This document shows positions 26,545 to 34,339 of a stretch of DNA of 64,000 bases, piece by piece. Origin of the DNA: Nocardia goodfellowii (lineage in GTDB: Bacteria; Actinomycetota; Actinomycetes; Mycobacteriales; Mycobacteriaceae); contig NZ_JAGGMR010000001.1 of NCBI RefSeq assembly GCF_017875645.1, positions 5,704,001 to 5,768,000 on the forward strand, given 5' to 3'. The position numbers were made by a program, and so were the translations under genes. The notes beneath the pieces were generated by a model, which was not told the origin of the DNA, searched no databases, and saw only the letters and a program-made list of their open reading frames with translations. Within the stretch, counting starts at the first letter, position 1; each line of letters starts with the position of its first letter.

Positions 26545-27710
26545 GGGCGGAATACCGCCCGGATGCAACCTTCCCGCTTGTTCTTGAAAATGTCGTAGCC
26601 GCGCACCGCGTCTTCCAGCGGCAGGTCATGGGTGATGAGATACGACGGGTCGAGGTCGCCCTGCTGGATGTAGTCGAACATCCGCGGCACGTATCGCTGA
26701 CCGTGCTGCTGGGAGGACCGGATCGTCAAACCCTTGTTGGTCACCACACCCATCGGGAACTTGTCGGTCAACCCGTAGATGCCCAGTACCGACACCACTC
26801 CGCCTTTGCGGCAGGCGATGATCGCCTCGCGTAGCGGCGTCGCGCGGTCGGTCTCCAATCGCAGCAATTGCTTCGCGCGGTCATAGATCTGCTGTATTCC
26901 GGTGCCGTGCGCTTCCATGCCGACCGCCTCGATGCAGGCGTCCGGCCCGCGGCCGCCGGTCATTTCGCGCAGCGCCTCGGGCACGCTGTCGACCGCGGTG
27001 TAATCGATGGTCTCGGCGCCGAACTGCTTGCGCGCCAGCGCCAGTCGTTCCGGGAAGCGATCGATGACGATGACCTGACCCGCCCCGAGCAGGCGGGCGG
27101 TGTGCCCGGCCATGAGTCCCACGCCACCGCTGCCCCATACGGCGACCGTGTCACCGGGCGCGATGTCGCAGAAGTCCGCGCCCATCAGGCCGGTCGGCAC
27201 GGCGTCGGAGAGGAACAGGGCCTGCTCGTCGCTGATGCCTTCGGGAATGGCGAAGCAGTTGACGTCACCGAACGGCACGCGCACATACTGCGCGTGCGAT
27301 CCCTGATAGCCGCCGAACGGGTGGGTGTACCCGTAGATCCCGCCGGTCGGGTATCCGAAGACCGGCTGTTGCAGTTCGGCATTCGGGTTCGTGGTGTCAC
27401 ACGCCGACCACAATTCATGCTGACAGAACCAGCAGGACCCGCAGCCGATGAACGACGGAACCACCACGCGGTCACCGACTTTGCGCGTGGTGACCTCGCG
27501 GCCCACTTCGACGATCTCGCCCATGAACTCGTGCCCGAAGACGTCGCCCGCACGCATACCGGGCAGATAGCCGTCGATGAAGTGCAGGTCGGAGCCACAG
27601 GTGGTGGTCAGCCCGACCCGCACGATGACGTCGTGCGGATTGAGCAGTGACGGGTCGTCCACGGTTTCCACCGCCAGGTCGTTGACACCGTTCCAACAGA
27701 GTGCACGCAT
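26541..27710 (-). CDS. Zinc-dependent alcohol/formaldehyde dehydrogenase-like enzyme
   Basis: 389 residues, medium-chain dehydrogenase. Catalytic zinc ligands are in TTCGSDLHF (Cys38) and GHEFMGEI (His59, Glu60). The structural zinc cysteines are in GCGSCWFCQHELWSAC. The NAD-binding motif is WGSGGVGLMAG. The length and the insert around RAKQLLRLETDRATPLREA match the formaldehyde-dehydrogenase-like group that acts without glutathione. In a stress operon it probably removes an aldehyde or alcohol. It overlaps the DUF1360 gene by 4 bases and follows the SRPBCC gene after 17 bases. Confidence 0.87.
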   Translation of the reverse strand: MRALCWNGVNDLAVETVDDPSLLNPHDVIVRVGLTTTCGSDLHFIDGYLPGMRAGDVFGHEFMGEIVEVGREVTTRKVGDRVVVPSFIGCGSCWFCQHELWSACDTTNPNAELQQPVFGYPTGGIYGYTHPFGGYQGSHAQYVRVPFGDVNCFAIPEGISDEQALFLSDAVPTGLMGADFCDIAPGDTVAVWGSGGVGLMAGHTARLLGAGQVIVIDRFPERLALARKQFGAETIDYTAVDSVPEALREMTGGRGPDACIEAVGMEAHGTGIQQIYDRAKQLLRLETDRATPLREAIIACRKGGVVSVLGIYGLTDKFPMGVVTNKGLTIRSSQQHGQRYVPRMFDYIQQGDLDPSYLITHDLPLEDAVRGYDIFKNKREGCIRAVFRP

Positions 27711-27727
27711 GTGTCGTCTCTCCTAGG

Positions 27728-28243
27728 TCAGTGCGCGGCCGCACGCGCGCTCGGATTGTGGGCAAGAGTGGGCACCTCGCCGGTTTGCAGCAGTGCGCGG
27801 GCCCGGTAGAGCGCCTTGAAAGTCGCGGCGCCGGTGAGCAAATCGGGTACCGGCGACTTCACCCGCAGGGTCACCTCGGTACCGAGCTCGCGCGGCGCGT
27901 CCCGGAACGTCACCCGGATTTCCGCCGGCTCGGCTGGATCACCGTTACCGGCGGCCCGCACGAAACGCAGACCGTCCGGCTCCGTCTCCAGAGTGGTGTC
28001 CCAGGTGATCGGTTCCTCGTCCGCGCGGTGCAGAACCCATTCGTAACGCATGGGTTCGGTCGAACGGACCTCGGCGAGTTCCCCGAGCACCTGCGACAAC
28101 TTCTCCGGATCCCGCCAGAATTGTTCAACCTCGGCCCGCGGGCGGCTGATGGTGACGGTTTGCGCGCCCCCGCCGCTGCCGGAGTCGATGACCTTGCCCA
28201 CCAGATCCGTCAGCTGTTCCTTGGCTTTATCGATGTAACTCAT
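27728..28243 (-). CDS. SRPBCC-family (cyclase/dehydrase-like) protein
   Basis: 171 residues from the ATG at 28243, which follows GGAAGGG. After a helical lead (YIDKAKEQLTDLVGKVIDSG), the helix-grip fold begins at about residue 27: TVTISRPRAEVEQFWRDPEKLSQVLG is the family opening, then YEWVLHRADEEPITWDTTLE and ELGTEVTLRV. Such proteins bind hydrophobic ligands or lipids in a deep pocket. It lies between the hemerythrin and dehydrogenase genes. A possible role is lipid or membrane repair under stress, but this rests on context. Confidence 0.8.
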   Translation of the reverse strand: MSYIDKAKEQLTDLVGKVIDSGSGGGAQTVTISRPRAEVEQFWRDPEKLSQVLGELAEVRSTEPMRYEWVLHRADEEPITWDTTLETEPDGLRFVRAAGNGDPAEPAEIRVTFRDAPRELGTEVTLRVKSPVPDLLTGAATFKALYRARALLQTGEVPTLAHNPSARAAAH

Positions 28244-28272
28244 GGAATTCCCTTCCAGGTCCGTCGGAGATA

Positions 28273-28980
28273 TCAGGTCCTTGTCGTGGGGTTTTCGCCG
28301 CGGCGCAGCGGGGGCAGGTGTTCGACCGCCCCGGCCACCGTCGCGAGAGCACGGCTGGCGCCACGGCATCCGGCGGCCAACGGCGCCGGCGCTCGGCGCG
28401 AAGCCTGGTCGAGCCGATCCCGCGATCGGTCCAGCCCCGTCAGCGGCAGCGCGGCCAGTGCGTTTCCCGGTGGCCGGCGGGCGACGGTGGGGTGCGGTCG
28501 GGTGGGCGCGGTGTACCGGACCGCCAGCCACAGCACACCGGCCCGGCGCAACGCGCGCGGGTCCAGCGCCTCCTGCAGCTTCGGCAGCAGGACATCCTCC
28601 TCGTCGCGCGCGTCCTGCCGGAGCAGTTCGGCAATGCGCTCGAACAGCCGCATATGCTCGAGACTGCCGGGGTCGGTCACTTCGAGTTCGGTGAACAGCT
28701 CGTTGATCTCCTGGTGTTCCTGTTCCACCCGCAACGTCAGCTCCGCGCCGTCGGGCAGCGTCCGGCGAACCAGCGGCCACAACACCGCCTCCTCCGCGAA
28801 CGCGTGCGGGAAGACCAGCCGGCACAGCGCGGTCAGCGCGGCACCGCGCTCACTACCGCTGCTGGACTCGACCCGGTCCAAGAGCAGTTCCAGCCGCTGG
28901 TGGTCGCGACGCTGCAGCGTCAAGACACTCAATGCGCCGCCGAGGTCGGTTTCCGTTTGAGCGGCAAGTGAGCGTGGCAT
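28273..28980 (-). CDS. Hemerythrin HHE-domain protein
   Basis: 235 residues. The hemerythrin-like four-helix bundle covers about residues 20-150, with iron-ligand-type residues in RRDHQRLELL (His27), FPHAFAEEAVLWPL (His58, Glu62), EQEHQEINELF (His88, Glu91) and DEEDVLLPKL (Glu127 region). Such proteins bind O2, NO or peroxide through a di-iron site; actinobacterial members respond to oxidative or nitrosative stress. The C-terminal 80 residues are Arg/Pro/Ala-rich and probably disordered. It is first in the six-gene unit; GGAGGAGG precedes its ATG and a SigF-type promoter lies 40-65 bases upstream. Confidence 0.85.
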   Translation of the reverse strand: MPRSLAAQTETDLGGALSVLTLQRRDHQRLELLLDRVESSSGSERGAALTALCRLVFPHAFAEEAVLWPLVRRTLPDGAELTLRVEQEHQEINELFTELEVTDPGSLEHMRLFERIAELLRQDARDEEDVLLPKLQEALDPRALRRAGVLWLAVRYTAPTRPHPTVARRPPGNALAALPLTGLDRSRDRLDQASRRAPAPLAAGCRGASRALATVAGAVEHLPPLRRGENPTTRT

Positions 28981-29019
28981 CGGTCCTCCTCCAGCACGGG
29001 CATGCGAGTCGTCGCAGAT

Positions 29020-29045
29020 CTACCCGGCGGTCGAGGTCGCAAACC
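29020..29045 (-). promoter_or_regulatory. SigF/SigB-type stress promoter
   Basis: On the minus strand: GGTTT, then 15 bases, then GGGTAG. The actinobacterial SigF consensus is GGTTT-N15-17-GGGTAY, so both boxes and the spacing fit. The -10 box ends 40 bases before the hemerythrin ATG, leaving a leader of about 30 bases that contains GGAGGAGG. It would place the genes from 28980 to 24355 in the general stress regulon. Confidence 0.75.
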
Positions 29046-29248
29046 ACATCGGCGTATTCATCGGATCCGGTGCAATGGTCGGCCGCAGTGCGTTGCGGCG
29101 TTTGACCGGCCGAGGCATCGCGTTCGGCGTAGCGGCACTCGGCGCGCACGATGGGGGATATTGTCTGACAGATCGCCTCGGAGTTGCCTGAGTCGTTTGC
29201 GTGGTGCGCGGACGTATTTGCTGTCCGCACACCGAAGAGAGGGAACCC

Positions 29249-30001
29249 GTGCGTCACAACCTGGTCGCCGCCGTCATGCTCACCGTCCTCGCCGCTACCG
29301 GGCTCAGTGCCTGTGGCAGTGCCGACCCCAACGTGTTGAAGATCGGCACCGAAGGCGTTTACGCGCCCTTCAGCTATCAGGGCTCCGACGGCGAACTCAC
29401 CGGCTTCGACATCGAGGTAGTCCAGGCGGTCGCCGAAAAGCTCGGCAAGAAGGTCGAGTTCGTGCAGATTCCGTGGGACGCGATTTTCGCGGGACTCGAG
29501 TCGAAACGCTTCGACCTCATCGCCAACCAGGTGACAGTCAATGACGAGCGCAAGGACAAATACGCGCTGTCGCAGCCTTACACCTTCTCCGAGGGTGTGA
29601 TTGTCACGCGGACAGACAACAACGACATCGCCTCGCTCGCCGACCTCAATGGCAAGACCTGCGCGGAGTCGCCGACCACGACCTGGGCGAAGGTCGCCAC
29701 GAATGCGGGCGCGAAAATCGAAGCGGTGGAAGGCTTCGTGCAGGCCATCCAGCTGCTGAAGGCCGGCCGCGTCGACGCCACCGTCAACGACAACCTCGCG
29801 GTCGCCGAATACACCAAGAAAACCGGCGATACCAGCGTGCGGATCGCCGGCAAAACCGGCGCCGCCAGCCTGCAGGCGTTTGCCGCGCGCAAAGGTGATG
29901 CGCTGATGACCGACGTCGACAAGGCATTGGCGGCCCTGCGCGCCGACGGTACGCTGGCGAAGATTTCCGATGAATATTTCGGCACCGACGTCAGCAAATA
30001 G
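29249..30001 (+). CDS. Polar amino-acid-binding lipoprotein (ABC transporter SBP_bac_3)
   Basis: 250 residues from a GTG at 29249, after GAGAGGGAACCC. The lipoprotein signal ends in the lipobox LSAC (Cys about residue 22), so the protein is anchored outside the membrane. The family 3 binding fold is complete: VLKIGTEGVYAPFSYQGSDGELTGFDIEVVQAVAEKL, FDLIANQVTVNDERK and LNGKTCAESPTT. The ligand is probably a polar amino acid such as cystine or glutamine. No permease or ATPase gene is adjacent, which is unusual; its partners must lie elsewhere. Confidence 0.87.
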   Translation: MRHNLVAAVMLTVLAATGLSACGSADPNVLKIGTEGVYAPFSYQGSDGELTGFDIEVVQAVAEKLGKKVEFVQIPWDAIFAGLESKRFDLIANQVTVNDERKDKYALSQPYTFSEGVIVTRTDNNDIASLADLNGKTCAESPTTTWAKVATNAGAKIEAVEGFVQAIQLLKAGRVDATVNDNLAVAEYTKKTGDTSVRIAGKTGAASLQAFAARKGDALMTDVDKALAALRADGTLAKISDEYFGTDVSK

Positions 30002-30012
30002 CCGGCTGTCGA

Positions 30013-30711
30013 TCAGGCGGGACTGATGTGGTTCCACACGTCCGCGCGCCGCTCGGCGAGCGAACGTAGACCCTTCTCCGCGGTGGACCGCACCTGCTCG
30101 GCGGTGGCGGCGTCGGGGCCGAGCAGGGCGGTGACGGCGGCCGCGAATACCGTCTCGGGGTCGACTGCCAGGGACCGGGTCGAGCGGTCGGCCGCGGTCG
30201 CGAGAAATCCGGTGGTCAGCGCCTGCAGGGCGAAGGCCTGGTCGGCCGCCGACCAGTCGGTGCGCGCCATGCCATCGGCACGCCACATCGGCAGGACGTC
30301 ATGCATCATGGCGTCGGGCCCCAGGGTGTCGAAAAGCCGGGTGATCGCTGGATCCGCCGCTATGACGCCGAGTAGTTCCTCGTCCCGGGCCATCAGGGCA
30401 TTCGCATACGGATGCCCCGCCATGACACGCAGCAGGAAGGGGCACAGCCGGGACGGGCGGGCCAGGTCGGGATCGGCGGAGACCGCGGCGATGATCTCGT
30501 CGGCCACGGCGATGTAGTCCCGCCCGACCACGCCCAGCAGAAGGTCTTCCTTGGACTTCCAATACAGGTAAACGGTGCCCTTGCCGACGTGCGCCTTCCG
30601 GGCCACGTCGGCGATCGTCATCCCTTTACTGCCGACGCTGAGCAGCAGATCGCCCGCAGCGGCGAGAATACGCGCGGCCTTGGGCGAACTGTGCTCGGGC
30701 AGATCAGGCAA
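30013..30711 (-). CDS. TetR-family regulator, coupled to a FAD monooxygenase
   Basis: 232 residues. I place the start at a TTG (30711) preceded by GAGAGG at a good distance; it overlaps the stop of the monooxygenase gene by 8 bases, so the two are translationally coupled. The helix-turn-helix is at about residues 28-62 (MTIADVARKAHVGKGTVYLYWKSKEDLLLG). The C-terminal domain (FALQALTTGFLAT) fits a ligand pocket. It probably represses its own operon through the repeat at 31981-32003. Confidence 0.83.
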   Translation of the reverse strand: MPDLPEHSSPKAARILAAAGDLLLSVGSKGMTIADVARKAHVGKGTVYLYWKSKEDLLLGVVGRDYIAVADEIIAAVSADPDLARPSRLCPFLLRVMAGHPYANALMARDEELLGVIAADPAITRLFDTLGPDAMMHDVLPMWRADGMARTDWSAADQAFALQALTTGFLATAADRSTRSLAVDPETVFAAAVTALLGPDAATAEQVRSTAEKGLRSLAERRADVWNHISPA

Positions 30712-31966
30712 CGGTGATCCTCTCGTGTGGGCCGGTCGGCGGAAGTCCGCGCAGTACCTTGCCGACAATATCGGCATTCTTGAATTCGATGATGTCAGCG
30801 GTGTCCATCACCCAGTCGGCGATCCGCTTGCCGAGCCGGGTCCGCGACAACAGTGGCAGCGCGCGGCGCATCATGATCTGGAACCGATTGTCCATCACGA
30901 AGATTCGGCGCTGATCGATGCCTTTGTCCTGGTAGTGGGTCAGATAGGGACGCAGCGCGGCTTCCCATTCGCTGAGTGCGGTCTCGATATCGCGGTGCCG
31001 CTCCAGCATGGTGCCGAGCAGATCCGCGCCCGCGAAACCAGTCGAGACGCCCATTCCGGCATAGAGGCTCACGCACCACGCCGCGTCTCCGACCAGGACC
31101 ACCCGGCCGCGATGCCAGCTGTCCATCCGCACCTGCTCGACCGAATCGAACAACATGGTGTCGGCGGATTCCAGCGCGGCCACCGCCTCGGCGAGGACGC
31201 CGCTGAGCGGCGCGGGCCCGAAGGCAGCGCGAACGCTGTCGGCGGGGGGCTGGGTGAACTCGGCGTCGACATCGTCGGTGCGGTAGGTCAGCAGCACCGT
31301 CGGATCGTGGTCGGCGAACGGAAAGACCCACATCGAGCGGCCCGGCTCGAACAGGGTCGCGCCTTGGGTGGGCACCAGATCGGTGGGTGTGCCGGGGAAT
31401 TGGAACGCGGCGATCATGTAGTTCAGGCGCTTCAGGTATCGGTCGTGCGGCCCGAACACCAAGGCGCGCACGGTCGATCGCACTCCGTCCGCGCCGACGA
31501 CCAGGTCGAATCGCTCGGTCACCGAGGTATCTGCCGAGGTGTCGCGCAGTGTCACCCATACGTCGTCGCCGTCCTGCTCGATCGAGGTCGGCACGGTCGA
31601 GAAACGGATCTCCACCTCGTCGGGAAGCACCGAGTACGCGGCCCTTTCCGCGTCGCCGCGCAGCATCATCCACGGCTGACCGGGCAGATCACTCATCGAA
31701 ACGCCGGGGCGGATACGTCCGCGGCGGTCGAGATCGAGGGTCGGTGTCGTCGTGGTGCGGTCGTGCATGGCATCGAGAATCCCCAGCCGGCGCGCGGCCG
31801 CTCGTCCCGCCCCGAACAGCAACACGAAGTAGCCGCCGGAGCGTCGGCTCGGTGACCGCTCGACCACAACCGGCGTCCATCCCGCCCGGTGTAGCCGGGC
31901 GGCCGTGGCCAATCCGCTGACACCCATTCCGACCACCAGAACCCGCTTTTCATTTGAATCACTCAT
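30704..31966 (-). CDS. FAD-dependent monooxygenase (PHBH/TetX-like)
   Basis: 420 residues. FAD-binding Rossmann motif VVGMGVSGLATAARL at about residues 10-24, the DG motif in VVGADGVRSTVR (about 160), and the GD motif in LVGDAAWCVSLYAGMGVS (about 290). This set marks class A flavin monooxygenases, which hydroxylate small aromatic or polyketide-like molecules using NAD(P)H and O2; some inactivate antibiotics. The usual GDAAH is GDAAW here. It is followed by a co-translated TetR gene and preceded by a TetR-type repeat, so expression is probably induced by its substrate. Confidence 0.85.
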   Translation of the reverse strand: MSDSNEKRVLVVGMGVSGLATAARLHRAGWTPVVVERSPSRRSGGYFVLLFGAGRAAARRLGILDAMHDRTTTTPTLDLDRRGRIRPGVSMSDLPGQPWMMLRGDAERAAYSVLPDEVEIRFSTVPTSIEQDGDDVWVTLRDTSADTSVTERFDLVVGADGVRSTVRALVFGPHDRYLKRLNYMIAAFQFPGTPTDLVPTQGATLFEPGRSMWVFPFADHDPTVLLTYRTDDVDAEFTQPPADSVRAAFGPAPLSGVLAEAVAALESADTMLFDSVEQVRMDSWHRGRVVLVGDAAWCVSLYAGMGVSTGFAGADLLGTMLERHRDIETALSEWEAALRPYLTHYQDKGIDQRRIFVMDNRFQIMMRRALPLLSRTRLGKRIADWVMDTADIIEFKNADIVGKVLRGLPPTGPHERITVA

Positions 31967-31977
31967 ACGTGAAGACT

Positions 31978-32006
31978 AAATGACCAGAAAGTTCATTCGG
32001 TCAGTT
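31978..32006. promoter_or_regulatory. Probable TetR operator before the FAD monooxygenase
   Basis: AAATGACC...GGTCAGTTT: arms TGACC (31981-31985) and GGTCA (31999-32003) 13 bases apart, extended by A/T-rich ends. It lies 12 bases before the monooxygenase start, where a repressor would block the promoter. The centre is only weakly symmetric. Confidence 0.5.
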
Positions 32007-32148
32007 TGTGGCGTGCATCACCGACGCAGAGCCCAAGCCGAGACCTCGATAGGAGCGATGCCGGTTCCGGAACGGCAGCTGTCGAATTTCGTCTATAGGC
32101 GCATGCCCGATGATCGGCGCAGGTTGTTCTCCGAGGTGGGAGTGCCTG

Positions 32149-32718
32149 TCACGCTTCGCTTTTCACGCCGAGCGCTTGCCGCAAGACGGCGTGCACGTAG
32201 TCGGCGTCAGCGGGCGCATTGTCGATCAGGATGGCGGCGCACAGACCGTCGGAGGTCGCGACGACAGTGGTTACGGCATCAGGGTCGTCGGTGCAGTGCC
32301 GGGCGAGTTCGGCGACGCTTTCGCGCCAGCGGCGGGCGACGGGACGGAGAGCGGGGCGGCGGGCGGCAAGCGTGGAGAGTTCGCGTTCGGCCAGGGCGCG
32401 GTCTCGGCCGGGGCCCGCGGATTCGGCAATGAGTTCAGCGAGGCCGCGAAGTTTGTCGTCGCGGTGGTCGATGATGTGGCGGATGCGCGCGGTATAAGCC
32501 TCGGCGATGCTGGTCAGGGCGGCGACCAGTAGGTCGTCGAGGCTGGCGAAGTAGTAGTTGCTCAGGCTGACCGGTATACCGGCTTCCTTGGCTACGGTGC
32601 GATGGGTGACACCGGCCGCGCCGTCCCGCTGTACGACCGCCAAGGTGGCCTCGATGATTTCGGCTCGGCGTTTGTGCCCTCGGGCTTTGCGCCCGTCCGT
32701 GGATTCGCTGTCCCCCAT
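32149..32718 (-). CDS. TetR-family regulator, partner of MFS exporter
   Basis: 189 residues from the ATG at 32718, 4 bases past the MFS stop. The helix-turn-helix is at about residues 15-58 (GVTHRTVAKEAGIPVSLSNYYFASLDDLLVAAL), of the BetI/AcrR kind. The C-terminal helices (CTDDPDAVTTVVATSDGLCAAIL) form the ligand domain, with two cysteines of possible interest. It is the second gene of an MFS-TetR operon and probably binds the large operator at 34282-34314 at the head of that operon. Confidence 0.85.
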   Translation of the reverse strand: MGDSESTDGRKARGHKRRAEIIEATLAVVQRDGAAGVTHRTVAKEAGIPVSLSNYYFASLDDLLVAALTSIAEAYTARIRHIIDHRDDKLRGLAELIAESAGPGRDRALAERELSTLAARRPALRPVARRWRESVAELARHCTDDPDAVTTVVATSDGLCAAILIDNAPADADYVHAVLRQALGVKSEA

Positions 32719-32722
32719 AGCC

Positions 32723-34279
32723 TTACGCACCCTCAGGTCCGGGCAAGCCCGGCCGGGTTTCCCCGATGGGACGAATGTGCCTGAGCATAACCACGCACAG
32801 AATGATAACGACCACGATCGCGGCTCCCGCGGTGATGGAGGCTATGTTCATCCCGGTGGTGAACGCTTCCCGCGCGCCGTGCACGGTCTCCGGCGGGAGT
32901 TGGGCGGCGACAGCCACGGTGCCGTCGAGGCTGTCGGCGACACGGGCGGCGACCTCGGGCGCCACCTGGGTGGGCGGCTGAACCTGTGCACGGTAGCTGG
33001 CGGCGGTCAGGCTGCCCAGCAAGGCGACTCCTACGGCGAGCCCGAGTTCCTGCACGGTTTCCGACAAAGCCGCCGCCGATCCGGACTTCGCGGCCGGAGC
33101 GGCGCCGACGACGATGTCGGTGCCCAGCGCGGCGATAGCTCCCAATCCCAGATAGACGAAGGCGAATCCCGCCACCGTCCGCCCCGCGCTGCCGGTGTCC
33201 GCGGTGGCGAGGAGTGCGTATCCGACCAGGGACAGGCCCTGCGTGACCGCCATGACCGTCCCCGGCCGGATGCTCCTGGCCACGATGGGGGCGCCGATGG
33301 CGGCGGCGAACATCGCCAGCGCCGGTGGGCCCATCCACAATCCGGCCACCGCCGGGGAGAGCCCTTCGACCAGCTGCAAGTACTGGGTGACGAGATACAT
33401 CGTGCCGCCCACGCCGACCAGCCCGATCAGCAGAACCGTCAAGGCGGCGGAGAAGGCGCGATCGGCGAACAAGGTCACATCCAGCAGCGGGGAGGCGAGC
33501 CGAAGTTGCCTGCGCGCGAAGGCAATTCCGGAACCCGCTCCGATCAGTACGAGCGGCAGCGTCGATACGTCGGCCCCGTGGGTGGCGAAGTGCTTCACGG
33601 CGTAGACCACCGGCAGGATGGCGGCCAAGGACAGCGCGACGCTGAGGGGGTCGAGCCGGCCGGCACCAGGCGTCGAGTATTCCGGCAGCAACCTATGCGC
33701 GCCCGCCAGCACGGCGATCGCCACCGGCACCGCGAGCAGGAAGGCGGCACCCCACCAGAATCGATCGACCAGCGCGCCGCCGACTATCGGACCGGCCGCC
33801 ATACCGAGAGCGAACATGGTGGCCCACACACCGATCGCTACCGCCCGCTGGCGTAGGTCGCTGAACATATTGCTGATCAGCGACAGCGTCGAGGGCATGA
33901 GCGTGGCACCGGCGACGCCCAGCAACGCCCGTGCCGCGATCAGCAGTTCGGCGCTCGGGGCGAATGCCGCGACGACCGAGACGGCCGCGAATGCCGCGAC
34001 GCCGATCATCAGCAGACGCCGCCTGCCGATTCGATCGCCCAGTGTGCCCATGGTGATGAGGAAGCCGGCGATGAAGAAGCCGTAGGCGTCCATGATCCAC
34101 AAGGACTGTGCCGCAGTGGGATTCAGCTCCGCGGCCATGCTCGGCGCCACCAGGTACAGGACCGTGACGTCCAACCCGAGCAGCACGGTCGGCAGCGCCA
34201 ACAGTGCCAGGCCGAACCACTCCCGCGCTCCGGCACCAGGCTTCCCGGCATGCGGCAAGACGCAATTTTCCGTCGACAT
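32723..34279 (-). CDS. MFS exporter, EmrB/QacA (DHA2, 14-helix) type
   Basis: 518 residues from the ATG at 34279. About 14 membrane helices. Motif C-like LGVAGATLMPSTLSLI near residue 120 and motif A-like MGTLGDRIGRRRLLMIG near 75 place it in the QacA/EmrB drug:H+ antiporter group; DVTVLYLVAPSM in helix 1 carries the Asp common in this group. It should export cationic or lipophilic compounds. No clear ribosome-binding site is seen: the operator palindrome ends 3 bases from the ATG, so the transcript is probably leaderless or has a very short leader. Confidence 0.88.
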   Translation of the reverse strand: MSTENCVLPHAGKPGAGAREWFGLALLALPTVLLGLDVTVLYLVAPSMAAELNPTAAQSLWIMDAYGFFIAGFLITMGTLGDRIGRRRLLMIGVAAFAAVSVVAAFAPSAELLIAARALLGVAGATLMPSTLSLISNMFSDLRQRAVAIGVWATMFALGMAAGPIVGGALVDRFWWGAAFLLAVPVAIAVLAGAHRLLPEYSTPGAGRLDPLSVALSLAAILPVVYAVKHFATHGADVSTLPLVLIGAGSGIAFARRQLRLASPLLDVTLFADRAFSAALTVLLIGLVGVGGTMYLVTQYLQLVEGLSPAVAGLWMGPPALAMFAAAIGAPIVARSIRPGTVMAVTQGLSLVGYALLATADTGSAGRTVAGFAFVYLGLGAIAALGTDIVVGAAPAAKSGSAAALSETVQELGLAVGVALLGSLTAASYRAQVQPPTQVAPEVAARVADSLDGTVAVAAQLPPETVHGAREAFTTGMNIASITAGAAIVVVIILCVVMLRHIRPIGETRPGLPGPEGA

Positions 34280-34281
34280 AC

Positions 34282-34314
34282 TTGAACGATAGTACAACTT
34301 GTACCATCGTTCAA
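34282..34314. promoter_or_regulatory. 33-bp near-perfect operator palindrome
   Basis: Left arm TTGAACGATAGTACAA, one central base (34298), right arm TTGTACCATCGTTCAA: 15 of 16 positions are symmetric. It ends 3 bases before the MFS start codon. It is the strongest operator in the window and the likely site of the TetR encoded at 32149. Confidence 0.85.
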
Positions 34315-34339
34315 ATAGACCGACCCCGCCGCCGGCACC

